From Latrodectus hesperus (Eukaryota > Arthropoda > Arachnida > Araneae > Theridiidae): a stretch of DNA of 64,000 bases. Below the pieces are notes generated by a model. It had not been told where the DNA came from. It worked only from the letters and a program-made list of their open reading frames with translations, and did not search any database. Where the stretch lies: the NCBI GenBank assembly GCA_037975125.1, contig JAJQOW010000014.1, positions 18,967,685 to 19,031,684 on the forward strand. The letters are read 5' to 3'. Positions 19,994-32,030 of the stretch are shown in pieces. The first letter of the stretch is position 1, and each line of letters opens with the position of its first letter. The position numbers were made by a program, and so were the translations under genes.

Positions 19994-20837
19994 TAATAAA
20001 CACTGGAAGCACAATGCTTTCCGTATAAGTAACAGTAAAATAAGAGAAAATTTCTCTAACTTTGTAAAAATATTCATTTGTCAGAAAAACATTCCTTAAT
20101 ATATCAATTTGTTAAAAAAAAAGTATTTTTATTATACTCTTTAAACACATTAAGTACTTAAGCTACAGAGAATTTTTAATGAGTAAGACAAGACTGGCAT
20201 ATAAGTTACTAGGAGGAATAGCAGTTTTTTGATAGTTTTATCATCGACAACTATTAAAAAATCATTTCAGTATAATAAAGAAATATACGAAGATGCTAAA
20301 TCTCCTCTTCTCCGAGGTAAATTTTGAATGGATTGTCTCACCAACTAAAAAGAAAAAATAGAATAAAATATTAGGTATTACAAAATTAATTCTATTTTTG
20401 AAAAAATCTAAAATTAGGAGATGAGCAATAAATTTGAATTGCATTATCAACTTTGTAATTAAATGAGAGAAAGTGATGAGGGATGCATTGTTTAAAAGGT
20501 ATTTTTAAAAAGATTGACAAGTTTTATTTAAAAACTGTATTTTATCTTGTTTGAGAAAATCTTTAAGATTTTATGTATTTGAGTCTTTTTTTTTTTTTAT
20601 TTAGGAATGTAGATGTTTCCGATATAAACTCTAATTGCATTCAAGTAGGTTCCGACAGAATTTATCTTAATTCAATTTACAAGTCATTATTTTATTGACT
20701 TTGATTTCTCAATTTTAGAATTGATTTTCTTTGAAATTGATTTTATAATGAAGGTATTTAATGCTAGACATTTTATTTGAAATCTTGTATTTATTTATTT
20801 ATACATTGTATTTATATAAATAAAAATACAATTGCTT

Positions 20838-20850
20838 ATTAAATGATAAA
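20838..20850. repeat. 13-bp target-site duplication of the SINE, left
   Basis: ATTAAATGATAAA; exact partner at 21151-21163. Confidence 0.85.
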
Positions 20851-21150
20851 GCCGACCAATTGAATGAGTGGTTATCGTTCCTGACTCCTAAGCTGTTGGT
20901 CCCGGGTTCGAATCCCGGTTCGGGCATGGGTGTTTCTTTCCTTATATGTTCTCTCTGTCCTTTCTTCTGTGATGATGAATGAATGTGGCCCACCCTATAA
21001 ACGAGTTTGTGGTGGTATGGCGCGGGCAACGCTACTCACCTCCGTGACTTGGTTCACAGGTGCCCGTTGTGTAACGACAAATGAGTTGCAATCTCTGGCC
21101 TTGTTGTGGCATAGGATTCAACCCTCTTGTCCCCGCCATTTGAAAAAAAA
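20851..21150 (+). repeat. tRNA-derived SINE with intact promoter boxes, about 300 bp
   Basis: Starts with a tRNA-like head: GCCGACC, an A-box-like TGAATGAGTGGTTATCG, a perfect B box GGTTCGAATCC (20905-20915), and 3' GTTCGGGC pairing imperfectly with the head. A GC-rich unrelated body runs to CCGCCATTTG and an A-rich end. A perfect 13-bp duplication flanks it, showing LINE-mediated retroposition. The body and duplication exclude a functional tRNA gene. A young-looking copy. Confidence 0.85.
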
Positions 21151-21163
21151 ATTAAATGATAAA
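21151..21163. repeat. 13-bp target-site duplication of the SINE, right
   Basis: ATTAAATGATAAA, identical to 20838-20850. Confidence 0.85.
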
Positions 21164-21460
21164 AAGTGTAATCAGTATATTTCTACAAGCAAAATTAGAA
21201 AAATATAGGGAAATTAACTATAACTTAAGCAAAAACATTTAAGTGTTACATTTGAGGAAAAACATTCAATACTATAATGAAATAGTAAGGTAACAGAATA
21301 GAAGATTCAAAATAGCTAAATCAAAAGATTTTGAAAAGATTTCCCTTTATGAAATTAATTAATTGAATTTTTATGAAAATTAATGCTTTTTTTATGCACT
21401 ATGATGTTTTATAAAGAATAGCTGATAAATGGATATGTGTCATGTCCATTTGAAGTCAAG

Positions 21461-21750
21461 TCAAATCATTCCAAGTGCTGAAATCACGGTCTTAGCAATG
21501 TGTACAATTTTATAGAGATTCCCCTGAAAGGGAAATTCATCAATAGCCTGTGAACTTCTTATGATGGCTGGGCAGTTAAAAATGTGTGAACAATTTTATC
21601 ATCATAGAGATTTCCCTGAAAAGGAAATTCGTCAGTAACCTGTAAACTTCTTATGATGGCCGGGCAGTTATAAATATGCTCCGAGGCGAGCTCCTTCTCA
21701 GGGCAGTTCCTACATGATTTGTAAGATTTGGTGCCGTCTGTATTTATAGA
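21461..21750 (-). pseudogene. LINE ORF2 C-terminal fragment with internal duplication
   Basis: Minus strand from about 21745: SYKSCRNCPEKELASEHIYN then CPAI, a CxxC...H...C zinc motif typical of the end of RNase H-bearing LINE ORF2 proteins. Next is LQVTDEFPFQGNLY, then an imperfect repeat of the same segment ending IAKTVISALGMI and TGA at 21463-21461. The duplicated units are 21500-21583 and 21584-21676. Only this tail is present. Confidence 0.65.
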
Positions 21751-22089
21751 CAGCTGATAAATGAAATTGTTATACGAAGTGAAAATTTGACGGAATCAAT
21801 TTTTTTCTAATTTATCAAATACAGAGATATCTTATTATAAATACATGTTCTTATTCAGCCTACAAATTCTTTTAACGAAATCCGGATCATGCAACTTAAT
21901 GCAATTGATGCTATTTTAACTTCCTGTAATACACTCGTTACATCCTGGCCATGCTTTGATAGTTCTAAATGAAATAATTTTTACTTAATAAAATTTAAAA
22001 AATTAAAAAATTATTCCTTTTAGTTTTATTTAGTGTACAAATACTTTTTCTTTATCATGAATATATGAATGGTATAAATTATATATGGT

Positions 22090-22368
22090 TGTATAAACAG
22101 CCCCAGATTATCCAGGATGTCAGAAGCAACAGGCTAAGACCATGTCTGGAGAAGCCGGGAAAACAACCCCACTAGAATATCAACGTTTAAGAATCCCGAA
22201 GGATCCCGTGCCCGAGGAAGACCACCAACAAGATGGCTCGTTGACACTGAAAATGACCTCAAGACACTGACAGTTAGGAACTGGCATAGTGTCGCTCTGG
22301 ACAGACTAGGCTCTAAAAAGCGTGCTGTAGAGGCAGCTAAGACCTGTAATAGGTTGTTACGTTATTAA
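22090..22368 (+). pseudogene. Retroelement C-terminal tail (GRPPTRW motif)
   Basis: IIQDVRSNRLRPCLEKP, then (after stops) PEGSRARGRPPTRWLVDTEN, DLKTLTVRNWHSVALDR, AVEAAKTCNRLLRY and TAA at 22366-22368. The order xRLRxxGH, GxRxRGRPxxRW, DL, NWxxxAxDR, xxAK is the conserved C-terminal tail of certain non-LTR retrotransposon polyproteins. The rest of the element is missing. The following AAGAAGAAGAA may be its 3' tail. Confidence 0.6.
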
Positions 22369-22389
22369 AGAAGAAGAATTATATATTGA

Positions 22390-23640
22390 AATCTCTCATG
22401 ATAAAATAAAGTTTTTCTTAATTAAGTTTTTTTTTTTTTTTTCGTAAAGGATAATTTTCTATACTTATTTCATTCGTAAACTTTAGAATTTCACTTTGCA
22501 GCCAAATTTAATGAAGAAAAATATCATTTAAGAGGAAGAACTCTACTGGTGCTGTTCAACGACTTCTATATCTTCTATAGAAGGAGTTGGCTTATCAGTG
22601 ATTGAAATATAATTAGTATTCAGAAATTCAAACAGCCTTAATGCCAAAATCTAATCGCATGTATAAAAATCTTATTATTCAAGTAATCCATATGTTAAGA
22701 TCGCAAGAGTAAGTAAATCATCATTATAATATACAAAGGATTTACCATAGGTTTTCACTATAAGCTTACTTTTTGCACATGAAGTATCAATGATTTAAAA
22801 CTGACTTCTATCCCCTACAAACATTCCCTCTCGAAATAGAATTCAGAATAATGAATTATGAAACTGAAAGCCAAATGGCTGACTATTCAACTGTTAATTC
22901 GTCATCTTTGTAGAGAACCGAGCTTTGAAACTTACAAGTAAATATTAATGCCATTACACTTCCCTGAATTTGATTTTCTTTCTTTTCTAAAAATTTCTAA
23001 TACTGTATTTTTACTAATATAATACTTTAAAGTTATGCTTTTGATTGAATATTCATAGATATTGTGGATATTTACGTCACTATTTTAAATAAAATTTTTA
23101 AAAAATGATTGGCTTTTTATATAATTAACAAGGGAATACCTCAAAGTTAATTTTTAATGAAATATTATATTAGATATCATTTGTTGTGTTCTATCGGGGT
23201 TATTTTTTAATAAGTGAATTCCTCCAAGAAATACGAAATAAAAAAAATCATAATGAAACATGAATCTCAATCAATCACCAAGTTCAATATGAATCTAAAT
23301 GACATTGATGTGGAAATTAAAATTTAATTAAGCAGGGAAAAGGTATGTAAATTTTTTTGTAAACTGTCAAATATAATTTGTCTTAACTTAAATTTTATCT
23401 TTAAAATGGCTAATTTGTTTTGTAAGTATTAATTATATCCTTTTTCCACAAACTAGCTTAGTTTTATTTACCATTTCACTATTCGCGATTTGGTGTTGAT
23501 GATGGTTTATCCCCTACCATGGTTTTGAAAATAGATGCTTACATATGACGCCATTGGATCCTTACAAAAAATGAAATTTTTGTCTGCCCGTTTTATTTAA
23601 AAAATAAAGCATATGAAAAGATAATATTTAAAAAAATATT
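22390..23640. other. AT-rich spacer, nothing recognised
   Basis: About 1.25 kb with only short frames. I see no terminal repeats, zinc motifs or polymerase motifs. Confidence 0.5.
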
Positions 23641-23649
23641 TTTTAACAA

Positions 23650-25010
23650 AAATTATGGGGCAAGACAACGTGATTTTATTCAAATAGTAAAATCATCTGT
23701 TTTCAGTATTCTACATTACTCTAGCAATATTTTTTGCCTAACAAAAGCTTCCGTCATAAAACCTTTAGAAATAATACAAACATCTGGTTAAAAAATCACT
23801 TTAGAGCTGCCTAGATAGACTCCTAATATTCTCCTTCTCAAAATTACCAATACTTACACTATAGAATCCTAATTTTGTAAGATATCAAGCAGATTCTGGG
23901 TAAGACATATCTCATTGAGACAACATTCCCCACTTAAAAATATTACTCAAAATATCAATCATTCTTCTGAAAAGGGCTATCACATACCTTTATTGAATAT
24001 AATAGATGAAGAAAGCATTAAAATCTCGTATTTCATTCATTTTATGTGTGTATACAAAAATTCATTTTCCAACCAACTGCTCTATCCACTCAAGAAAATA
24101 TACAATGTTTTAATGATTTCGACAAAAGACTACCAGATCGCTCGAACAGAATCGCCACAAATGCATCCAAAAAAGAAGACATGACATCCATTGCTGGTAG
24201 GTCTGCGGATGGATCATTTGGATACATGGTAAATAGCATAAATTCAGTCTTTTCTGCCGAAGCACTGGCGATCTTTCAAGCAATAGACGAGTTGATCAAC
24301 TTCGAAAAAAGAAATATAATATATACAGATAATAAATCTTTTATCACCCTTATTTCCATAAGTAAGGGCGATAAAGACAGATTGTATGTAATCAAAAATC
24401 AGCAAGTATAATCCTACGATAAAAACAAAATATATCAGGCTTCAAAATTCTTTACTGAACTTCAGTGGGTTCCGTTTCATAAAAACTTTAAATTAAAAAG
24501 CAGATAAACTGATTAAAGCGGTCACAAAATCTGATAGATTTATAGTGGATTACCATAGAAGATTTTTATTCAATCCTCGAAGGTAATGAAAAATCTCAAA
24601 ATAAAATATTTAAAAATAATAGATATTACCATAGGATTGGAGACTTTCCAGATTGGAATTCAACGAATAAGCCTCTTAGTTCACTTAAAGAATATGTACT
24701 GCTGTCAAGATTCCCATCGAACATATGCTACTGACTCCGGATCTTTTTTATTGGTTATTCAATCTAGCTGATAGAGACAAAAGCTACTTATGTTATGCAG
24801 TTAATATTGCTGAACACATTATTTTGTATTGCTCTAGATATACAAAGTATAGAAAACACATTTTGAATTATTTGATCATACATACTCAAAAAACCAATTA
24901 TAAGCAGTTAATCAAAATCTCCACATCTAACTCAAACAAATTAGATGTTATTAAATTTCTTTTAAATATCAATAGCTTTTGCATATTTCTTTTTCTGGAT
25001 TAATAGAAAC
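23650..25010 (+). pseudogene. LINE-A: non-LTR retrotransposon 3' half (RT end, RNase H, C-terminus)
   Basis: Plus-strand LINE remnant. The RT C-terminal region reads SVFSILHYSSNIFCLTKAS and KPLEIIQ (about 23695-23790). RNase H follows: NASKKEDMTSIAG, SVFSAEALAIFQAIDELINF (SxFxAE motif with catalytic E, 24250-24310) and NIIYTDNKSFI (catalytic TD). The tail includes LFNLADRDKSYLCYA and NIAEHIILYCSRYTKYRKHI (zinc-like HI..C region, about 24805-24860). Stops and frame changes separate these blocks. The 5' portion is absent. It lies head to tail with LINE-B but is a different subfamily by RNase H sequence. Confidence 0.7.
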
Positions 25011-25479
25011 AAAAAGCCAGAACAGCTAAGAGTCTCAGATCAGTTTCAACCAACAAACCAAACCATTTCTATTTATGCTACTTTTGAAAAATAAAAATTG
25101 ATCGGAATTAGATTTAGGTAGATGAGCTAAGGCGGTGTCTTCCGTTTTTTGGAATTTGCTACATAAAAAGTTGCAGACTTCTACATAAAGTGGTACGTAT
25201 TTATTTTTTGGATTTTATTAGCTTTGAGAAAGCCTCTAGCAGTTTATCGTCATTATTTCAAAATTTGGGAATTCCAATAAGATTAATTTAAACTTACTTT
25301 CTCAAGTACGTAAGCGATGGTCCCAGAAACGGGAAATTAATTACCATTACAACTGATTATAAAACTGCAACAGAAGGTTGTAGAATTGAAACAGTATTAA
25401 ATGTTCCCGTTACTCCCCAAATACAAATTGAACAGTAAACTACGAAATTCACTATTCCTTTTATATCACTACTCGAAAA

Positions 25480-26240
25480 TCGAGTGCCAGAAATTGGAAA
25501 TAATGGTCGTATTGTATCTCAAATTAGACGTTTCAATAAAAAGAGTTCATCAAAATTTTCAGAAATTATCTTGGTAATACTTTATGGGGATAAAATCCCA
25601 TATCAAATTAAAATGTTTTTATCTATAGTAAATTTGAAGATTTTCGAGGATAAATTTCGTCAATGCGAAATTTGCTTTAAATTTACACATGCAACAAAAT
25701 ATTGTGCGATACTGTCACTTTTGTGCAGACTCTGGCTCATATCACAATAGTGATCCATGTTCAACTAATGTCCCACATGTTGTGTGAACTGCGAAGGACC
25801 CTATGCTTTAAATAATCCTTCATCTCGTGAAGAAGAAACTCGGTTTTTAAAGATTTAAAGAGATAAAACAATTACCTTTTATTGAAGCAAGAAGACGATT
25901 TAAAAGCTGTAAAGTCAATTTTGCTGCTATTGTCAAATTTAATCAACCACCAGAAATTACTCATGTAAAATTTAGTCAATCCTTACGAAATTTGAAAAGT
26001 CATTCGACAAAAAAATCTAATCTATTCAAACCCAGCAAGAATCTATTCTTAATGCTATTTTCCTAAAATTTGAAGAAACTATCAACAAAATTTTTGAAAC
26101 TAGAAGTCACTCGCCTTATCCTTTTAGAAAAAAAAAACTTGAAAAAGTATTGGAATCCAGAAACAATCGTCAAACAACAGTAATAGTGACATTCAGTTCA
26201 ATCCAGTTTTATCTGTTGTCAAGTTTTTAATTTTGGTAAT
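25480..26240 (+). pseudogene. LINE-B ORF1 (zinc-knuckle nucleic-acid-binding protein) remnant
   Basis: The open stretch 25484-25750 contains VILYGDKIPYQIKMFLSIVN followed by FRQCEICFKFTHATKYC, the first CCHC-type knuckle. A second cysteine cluster follows in a shifted frame (CVNCEGPYAL, about 25780-25810), then IEARRRFKSC (about 25880-25910). This order (Y(G/D)xxIPxxIK, zinc knuckles, EARRR) is typical of ORF1 in jockey/I-like LINEs. Confidence 0.65.
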
Positions 26241-26339
26241 TCTTCAAAAGATCAGTTGGCAATTATACAGAAAATGCTAAACATATAAAGAGAAGCAATA
26301 ACCTTTCCTAACAAAGGGTACATAATAACTATCCTGAGT

Positions 26340-26960
26340 GCATTAGTCCTTATATGTCAAATTGTAATCACAGATGTTATTGCAATACAGGAAACTTGGT
26401 TCAGAAAAATTGATAAGATATCTTTATTTAACAAAATAATTTTTTGCCATGATGAGGAAGATAGCCGAAGCGGAGAACTTCTCTTCGCACTTAATAAATT
26501 TCTTCCAGCAAGGCAATTTTCCCCCATCTGCCATTCAGATGATAGCAGAGAACTCTTAACTGTCAAGATAACTGAGGCAACTTCTACAATATCTGTTATT
26601 AATTTTTTATTTTATAGTTTGTATTCCACCAAGCAATTTTTCTTTGGAGTGGCTTCACAGCATAATTCAAGGAATTCAGCCTCTTTACATTCTTATAGGA
26701 GATTTTAATATAAGAAATACATCATTAAAAAGTTGTTCCAATTCAACAAAAGCAAAAAATTTTCTTGAATGAATTCAGGGAGAGAGTTGCTGTCTCTTGA
26801 ACTTTGAAATTCCAACACATTACGGTCCACATCAAAATCCTTCACTCATTGATTTCACTTTTGTATCACCAGACATAAATTACCTAAGTTAAATTGATGT
26901 TCATCTGGATTGTTTTGGCAGTGATCATTTATCGTCTAAAACCTACATAGCTGTTAAGGT
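26340..26960 (+). pseudogene. LINE-B AP endonuclease domain remnant
   Basis: DVIAIQETWFRK (catalytic QET motif, about 26365-26400), IPPSNFSLEWLHSIIQGIQP (26620-26680), LIGDFNIRN (catalytic GDFN, about 26692-26720), HYGPHQNPSLIDFTFVSPDI (about 26820-26876) and DCFGSDHLSSK (catalytic SDH, about 26905-26940). All core endonuclease motifs are recognisable, spread over two frames. Confidence 0.75.
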
Positions 26961-27287
26961 ACTTATCACCATATAGCGATCACAGATCACGAATCCTGAT
27001 GTCAGATTTCTTTGCTTACATCAATATTGATCATTAAATTTCTAATCTCCACTCTATTGAACAATTCAACCATCTCTGCATAAATAGAAGTCTTGAGTTT
27101 CAAAGATGGCAGAAAATGCCGTTTAAATCTTATACCCCATAATGGTCTTCTAGCCCATATGGTTTCTGGGCCAAAAAAGACGACTTTGGCATATTACTAA
27201 ACGCACACGTAGTAAGCACATTTGGATGACATATAAAGGAAATGCAGTGGAGTTACATCAACTGCTCCTATATCTCTCTCGGAAATA

Positions 27288-27612
27288 TTGGGTGAAATAA
27301 TAATTTCAACTGTAACATCTAAAAGTATTTTAAATTTATTAAAAAAATCTCCACAATGGAGTTACGTATCTCCAATTTCCCATTTGATCCTATTACATAA
27401 TAAATCTCCAGTGATAAATCCTATTCAGCAAGTTAATATGTTTACTGACTTCTACACTCGTCCACTAATTTTAGAGGGTATTCCACTGGATTTAAGTACG
27501 AGAGAAGATTTCTTTAACAATAAATCCTTTAACACATCTGAACTGCATGAAGCTTTGGCAAGATTTAAGAACTCGTCTGTTGGCCCAGATAAGATATCTG
27601 CAAAAATATTAA
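27288..27612 (+). pseudogene. LINE-B reverse transcriptase, part before the piggyBac insertion
   Basis: Open frame with VNMFTDFYTRP, ELHEALARFKNSSVGPDKIS and AKIL, the conserved start of a LINE RT (ELxxAL..K..S.GPD.I). The frame runs into the TTAA at 27609-27612, where piggyBac inserted; the RT resumes at 29473. Confidence 0.8.
27609..27612. repeat. TTAA target-site duplication, left
   Basis: TTAA immediately before the CCCTTTGACGCGCG terminus; partner at 29469-29472. Confidence 0.9.
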
Positions 27613-29468
27613 CCCTTTGACGCGCGCAATATTTTTTTTAAATTTTAAACTAAAGAATTCTAAAAATTGAATGTTATGATCCCACAGACAAATAATATAT
27701 GAATTTATCATATATATATTTATCATATATGATCCCACAGACAAATAATTTAATAAAATCTACATCTACCCATTTATCTGTGGGTGGTGGTCGCAAGGCG
27801 CGACCAGCGCACGTCTAGGACCTTGATACTTACTGAGTTAGCAGGGGGAAAAAACTTACCTTGTTTCGTACGCGCTTTCAATAAATGATGATTATTGCAA
27901 ACTTCTTAGATAGTTTATATTTAAAATGCAGTGTATTATTTTTTTACAATATTTTACAAAGTAAAGAGTAGTAAAAGTGAAAAATTAAACATTTATATAA
28001 TTTTGTTGCTATAAAAACACGTCGATACTGAGTTTAGAATCCTCATTTAGCAGGTACAGTTTTTTTTAAATGTCAATTAGAAAAAAGTTATTTCTTGTGA
28101 AACTGTTCAAAGCATCTTTTATCTTTTTGATACATGCATAAACCAACATTGCAAGTTTCACACATACATCTTGTTCTTTGAGGTTTCTCCTTTGTGCTAC
28201 AAAATGCGCACCGCCGTGGTTTGCATTTTATTGGCATGTGTTCAGCATTCTTTAATCTTTTTTGTTCTGGAACATGAGGTTTGTGGCTTTTTATACATGC
28301 GGAGCTTGATATTTTTCTTTTGGGAACAGATCCTTTATTTCCCATTGAAATCAAACTACTGATGATGCCCATTCTGAATAACTTAAGTACTCTTAAGTTT
28401 GGATCACTTTCTGGAAGCATTCGATATATAATAAAGGAATTTACAATAGTGACATCAATAAAATGGAAGAAAATTCGATGCCACCATTTTTTACTGTTCC
28501 GATCAATTTCATATAAGCTTTTCAATTGATCAAAATAGTCCACATACCCCATATTTTTATTGTAATCCTTTTCTTCAAATAAAGCCAATGCCTCAGCTAT
28601 TCCAAGCCCTTTGCGACGCATTTTAAATTTGAACAGTAGAAGAAAATATTTACGCACAGTTAAAATATATTGCTATTAATTATTTTAAATTTAAATTAAA
28701 CTTTTACGTAAATACTATTTTCGATAAAATATATATGTATATATATTTATATTTATATATTTACATTAAATTTAAAACACACAAAATACTATTAAATAAA
28801 AATTTCCGTACTAGCCTGGGAGCAAACGCAACATTCAACGCAAAGAAAAATCTGCAACTGAAAAGTCTTTCTGAAACAGAAATAGCGAAAGCACATGTTC
28901 ACTGGGGATATAAATGCCACATGTTGTTTACAAGTAAAATGACCCTATGATTCAAAGCCACATGTTGTTTACAAGTAAAATGACCATATGATTCAAATCC
29001 CCCTTTCCCACACTTCTAAACACTCTAATTCCCAATCATAATATGCCGGCTATGTTTATGTAGTCTGCTGTTCACGTAAGTCATGTGTTCTAGCTGCGCG
29101 GTGGTTGCGTGGTGCAACCACCAGGAATTTCCCTCAAAAAAGGAAAGTTTTTTACGTATCTAGTTCAAACTACTGCTGCATTTATATTGTTTATGACAGA
29201 CATGACGGTATAGGAAGAAAAAATTCTGATATTTATTATTATTTATGTTAAAAAAGTACGTTATTTTGTGTTGTTAAAAATGAACATTAAATAACGCCAT
29301 ATTGGAAGGAGTCCGACCTGAAATTAATTTGGTGCTGTCATCTGTTAGTGTTATTTAAAAGTAAAAGATATGAAATCTATAAAATTTAGGTGAAAAATCG
29401 TGAAAAGGAATTAAGAAAAAATATTGAAAATTGGTGGTTTCATGGCGCGACCACCGCGCGTTAAAGGG
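27613..29468 (-). mobile_element. piggyBac element, internally deleted, 1.86 kb, inside LINE-B ORF2
   Basis: Ends CCCTTTGACGCGCG and the inverted CGCGCGTTAAAGGG, matching with one mismatch and flanked by TTAA on both sides, as in piggyBac. It encodes only the C-terminal third of a piggyBac transposase on the minus strand. Three GC-rich near-palindromes of GGTGGT...CGACC type lie near 27783-27810, 29097-29131 and 29443-29461. A tandem duplication of about 42 bp sits at about 28917-28996, and a TATCATATAT-rich repeat with GATCCCACAGACAAATAAT appears twice at about 27677-27750. Confidence 0.88.
28088..28657 (-). pseudogene. piggyBac transposase C-terminal fragment (189 codons)
   Basis: Contains YNKNMGYVDYFDQLKSLY, SKKWWHRIFFHFIDVTIVNS and the C-terminal cysteine-rich domain CAFCSTKEKPQRTRCMCETC ... 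LCMYQKDKRCFEQFH. These are the conserved end of piggyBac DDE transposases, including the last catalytic D-containing region (GYVDYFDQL) and the zinc-binding tail. Family members are several hundred residues longer; the N-terminal DNA-binding and first catalytic regions are absent. The reading frame is intact to its TAA, so the deletion rather than decay removed function. The start given is only the first ATG in the frame. Confidence 0.88.
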
Positions 29469-29472
29469 TTAA
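29469..29472. repeat. TTAA target-site duplication, right
   Basis: TTAA directly after the right piggyBac terminus. Confidence 0.9.
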
Positions 29473-30310
29473 AAGGCATTACTGCTACCAACCTACATTA
29501 CCTCGTCTTCCTGATGAATACATATTGACTTACAGCTATTGTACTAGAAATATGGAAATCTTTTATTGTAGTTCCAATTTTAAAACCAGATAAGAAGTTA
29601 AATCTTGTGGCATCGTACTGTCCAATATCCTTGACTAGTGTTATGTGTAAATTAATGGAAAGAATGATTTTGAAGAGATTTATTGCCCATATATCAACTA
29701 TATTTTACTTTCATCCTAATCATCACAGATTTCTGCCGCCTCGAGTTTGGGACAGGATTTTATCCATCATTCATCATCGCATAATTTCAGTTAGAACCTC
29801 GAGAAAATTCGTTGATTTGCTTGTACTGGATATTTCTCAGGCCAATGATTCAGTTTGACTTATCTAAAATTATTTCAAGCAAACATAAAAAGAAATGCTG
29901 TTTTGTATTCAATAGTTGGTCACGACTATTTATTTTCAAGCACAGGGGTGAAATAAGCTATCTTCAGCCACCTTATATAGGGGGATTCTGCAGAGGAGTG
30001 TGTTATCACCTTTCCTGTTTGCAGTGTATATGACAGACCTATACGATATCCTCTCCTCTGACATCAAATGCTTTATGTTAGCAGATGATATATTTCTAAT
30101 GTACGAATCTGTTAACTTGGGAAACTAGCTGAAATTAACATCTGCACTTAAAATATTGCAAAATTGGTGTCAAGAGTGAAAATTGTCTATAGACCCACAA
30201 AAATGTTCTGAGATTAATATTTCTTCAAAACAACAACAACTTAACTTGTTCATCAACAATCATCTTATTTCCTGGAGTATAAATACTTGAATTTTGGGAT
30301 TACATTTTTC
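29473..30310 (+). pseudogene. LINE-B reverse transcriptase, part after the piggyBac insertion
   Basis: Resumes with WKSFIVVPILKPDKK (shifted frame), VASYCPISLTSVMCKLMERM (29608-29670), SRKFVDLLVLDISQANDSV (A box, first catalytic D), then a degenerate GVPQGS region and CFMLADDIFLMYESVNL (about 30070-30120, the xADD catalytic box with A in second position). Further on come ILGLHFSHNLSFRHH-like residues. Stops are scattered. Confidence 0.75.
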
Positions 30311-32030
30311 GCACAATTTATCTTTTCGCCATCATTTTCATGAAAAGAGAGAATCTGTATTAAAAAAGTTGAATGCCTTAAAAGATGTAGCAGAAAATAG
30401 ATGGGATGCTCATACTGTTCATCTTCAAATCGTGAAATCCTTTATTGTTTCCAGTCTGGATGATGGCTGTCACATATTTTCCTCAGCACGCGAAATAGAT
30501 CGCAACCTCCTTGAAACTGTATATTACACTACCCTAAGAATTGCCAAAGGTCTTCCTAAGTGAACCCCCTTACCGATATTTCTACAAGAAACAGGAGTAA
30601 GTTTTCTTCGCTCCAGACATGAAATGCTCTCCTTAAACTTTTACATTCCGAATTTAAGCAAATTCTCACTATCCCCTTTAGCTTTAGTTTGAGAAAAGCT
30701 GACTTACAATTATGGATTAGGAGTTAATTAGGAGGTTCACGAGTTAAACGTAATCCTCCTCTGGCCATTAGAGCCAAATGGTGGCTCAACCAACAAGAAA
30801 TAAATACGTCCTGCATATTAAAAGCTCCATCATATTGGTCAGAAATGTCAACAAATATTTCCATCTTTTCCTGGAGTCACCTTTTACAAACTAAATCATT
30901 GCCAAAATATGAATTTGTAAGCTGTTTCGCTAAAGTTTACGAATCACCATGGCAAGAAGGTACGCTAATTTTTACTGGTACTTTCAAACAAGGATTAAAT
31001 GTGGGCATCGCAATAGTTAATTTTACAAATAGTGTTTCAATAACAGGAAAAATTTGTTCCATAAACTACATCTTTTCGGCCAAGGATATGGCACTACTTA
31101 TTGCAGTCTCTAAAATCTGTGTTTGCTCTGAACCAAACAAATATATCATTTTCACAGATTCTCTTCACTTGCATCTCTCTTCAGTTTTTTTCCAGGATAT
31201 CCTTGACTATGATTCAACTGCTTCGATCACAAATGCTGCAATCTACTTAAAAGTTTTTGTCAATATAGTTAGTGTAGATCCCTGGAAATTCAGGGATTTC
31301 AAAAAATGAATTCACTGACTCATCGGCGAAAGCAGCAACTATTAGTGAATATGTTGTACGATCCATTTCTCCCAAAGATATGAAACAACATATCAAGAAA
31401 CTTTTCTTTAAAAAAGTTTCGATCAATGGAAAAATTGCAAATATGCTGAAGCATTCACTCGTCTCACTTCTATTTGCAAAAATCATAGGCTATTAACGAA
31501 ATTTCGACTAAAAGACATATGGCTGGCCAGAGCTAGAACAAAATCTTTCCCTACCAAATTGGTTCTATTTAGATTTAATCTCTGGCATATGGATCACTGT
31601 CAGTGTGGTGAATATGTAAACATAAATCATATTTTCCTGAACTTGTCTTTATACGAACATCTTGTGAAACCAATTAAGAAAAAATTTGGAAATAGGAGCA
31701 TTATTCAAATATACATTCTCTTGTATATTTGAATTATCTTCAAATCAGGAAAATAAAATTCCTACTTATTGCGAATTTCTGCGACTATCTAAAAATTTTG
31801 ATCTTAATGACATAAATAGTGAAATTTTGTCATGTCTAAAATCTTTGAGCTGTCTTCTATCACAATTTTTGTTAATCCACATTACCTGATTATGTCAAGA
31901 CATCTATTAGTATATTCACTGATAGATTAAAAGACTTCAATCAGCTTCTCTTAAACAATGTCAGTCAATTGACTATAAATCATTTCAAGATATTTTTTTC
32001 AATGTGAACTACAAGTATTGAGAAGTGTCT
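30311..32030 (+). pseudogene. LINE-B thumb, RNase H and C-terminal domain remnant
   Basis: LKKLNALKDVAENRWDAHTV and IVKSFIVSSLDDGCHIFSSA mark the RT thumb (30360-30485). RNase H: KVRxFLLV-type start, INYIFSAKDMALLIAV (30050s frame; + about 31055-31105), YIIFTDSLHLHLSSV (catalytic TDS, about 31141-31186), and WKFRDF/IPGNSGISKNEFTDSS (IPGHSGIxxNExxD motif, about 31280-31325). CQCGEYVNINHIFLNL (about 31598-31646) is the terminal zinc-like motif. Confidence 0.7.

Noticed and set aside
20851..20930. Functional tRNA gene
   Set aside because: The B box is perfect, but acceptor pairing is poor, an unrelated GC-rich body follows, and a 13-bp duplication flanks the 300-bp unit: a SINE.
28171..28529. 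Plus-strand frames of 63 and 82 codons
   Set aside because: Antisense shadows of the piggyBac transposase fragment.
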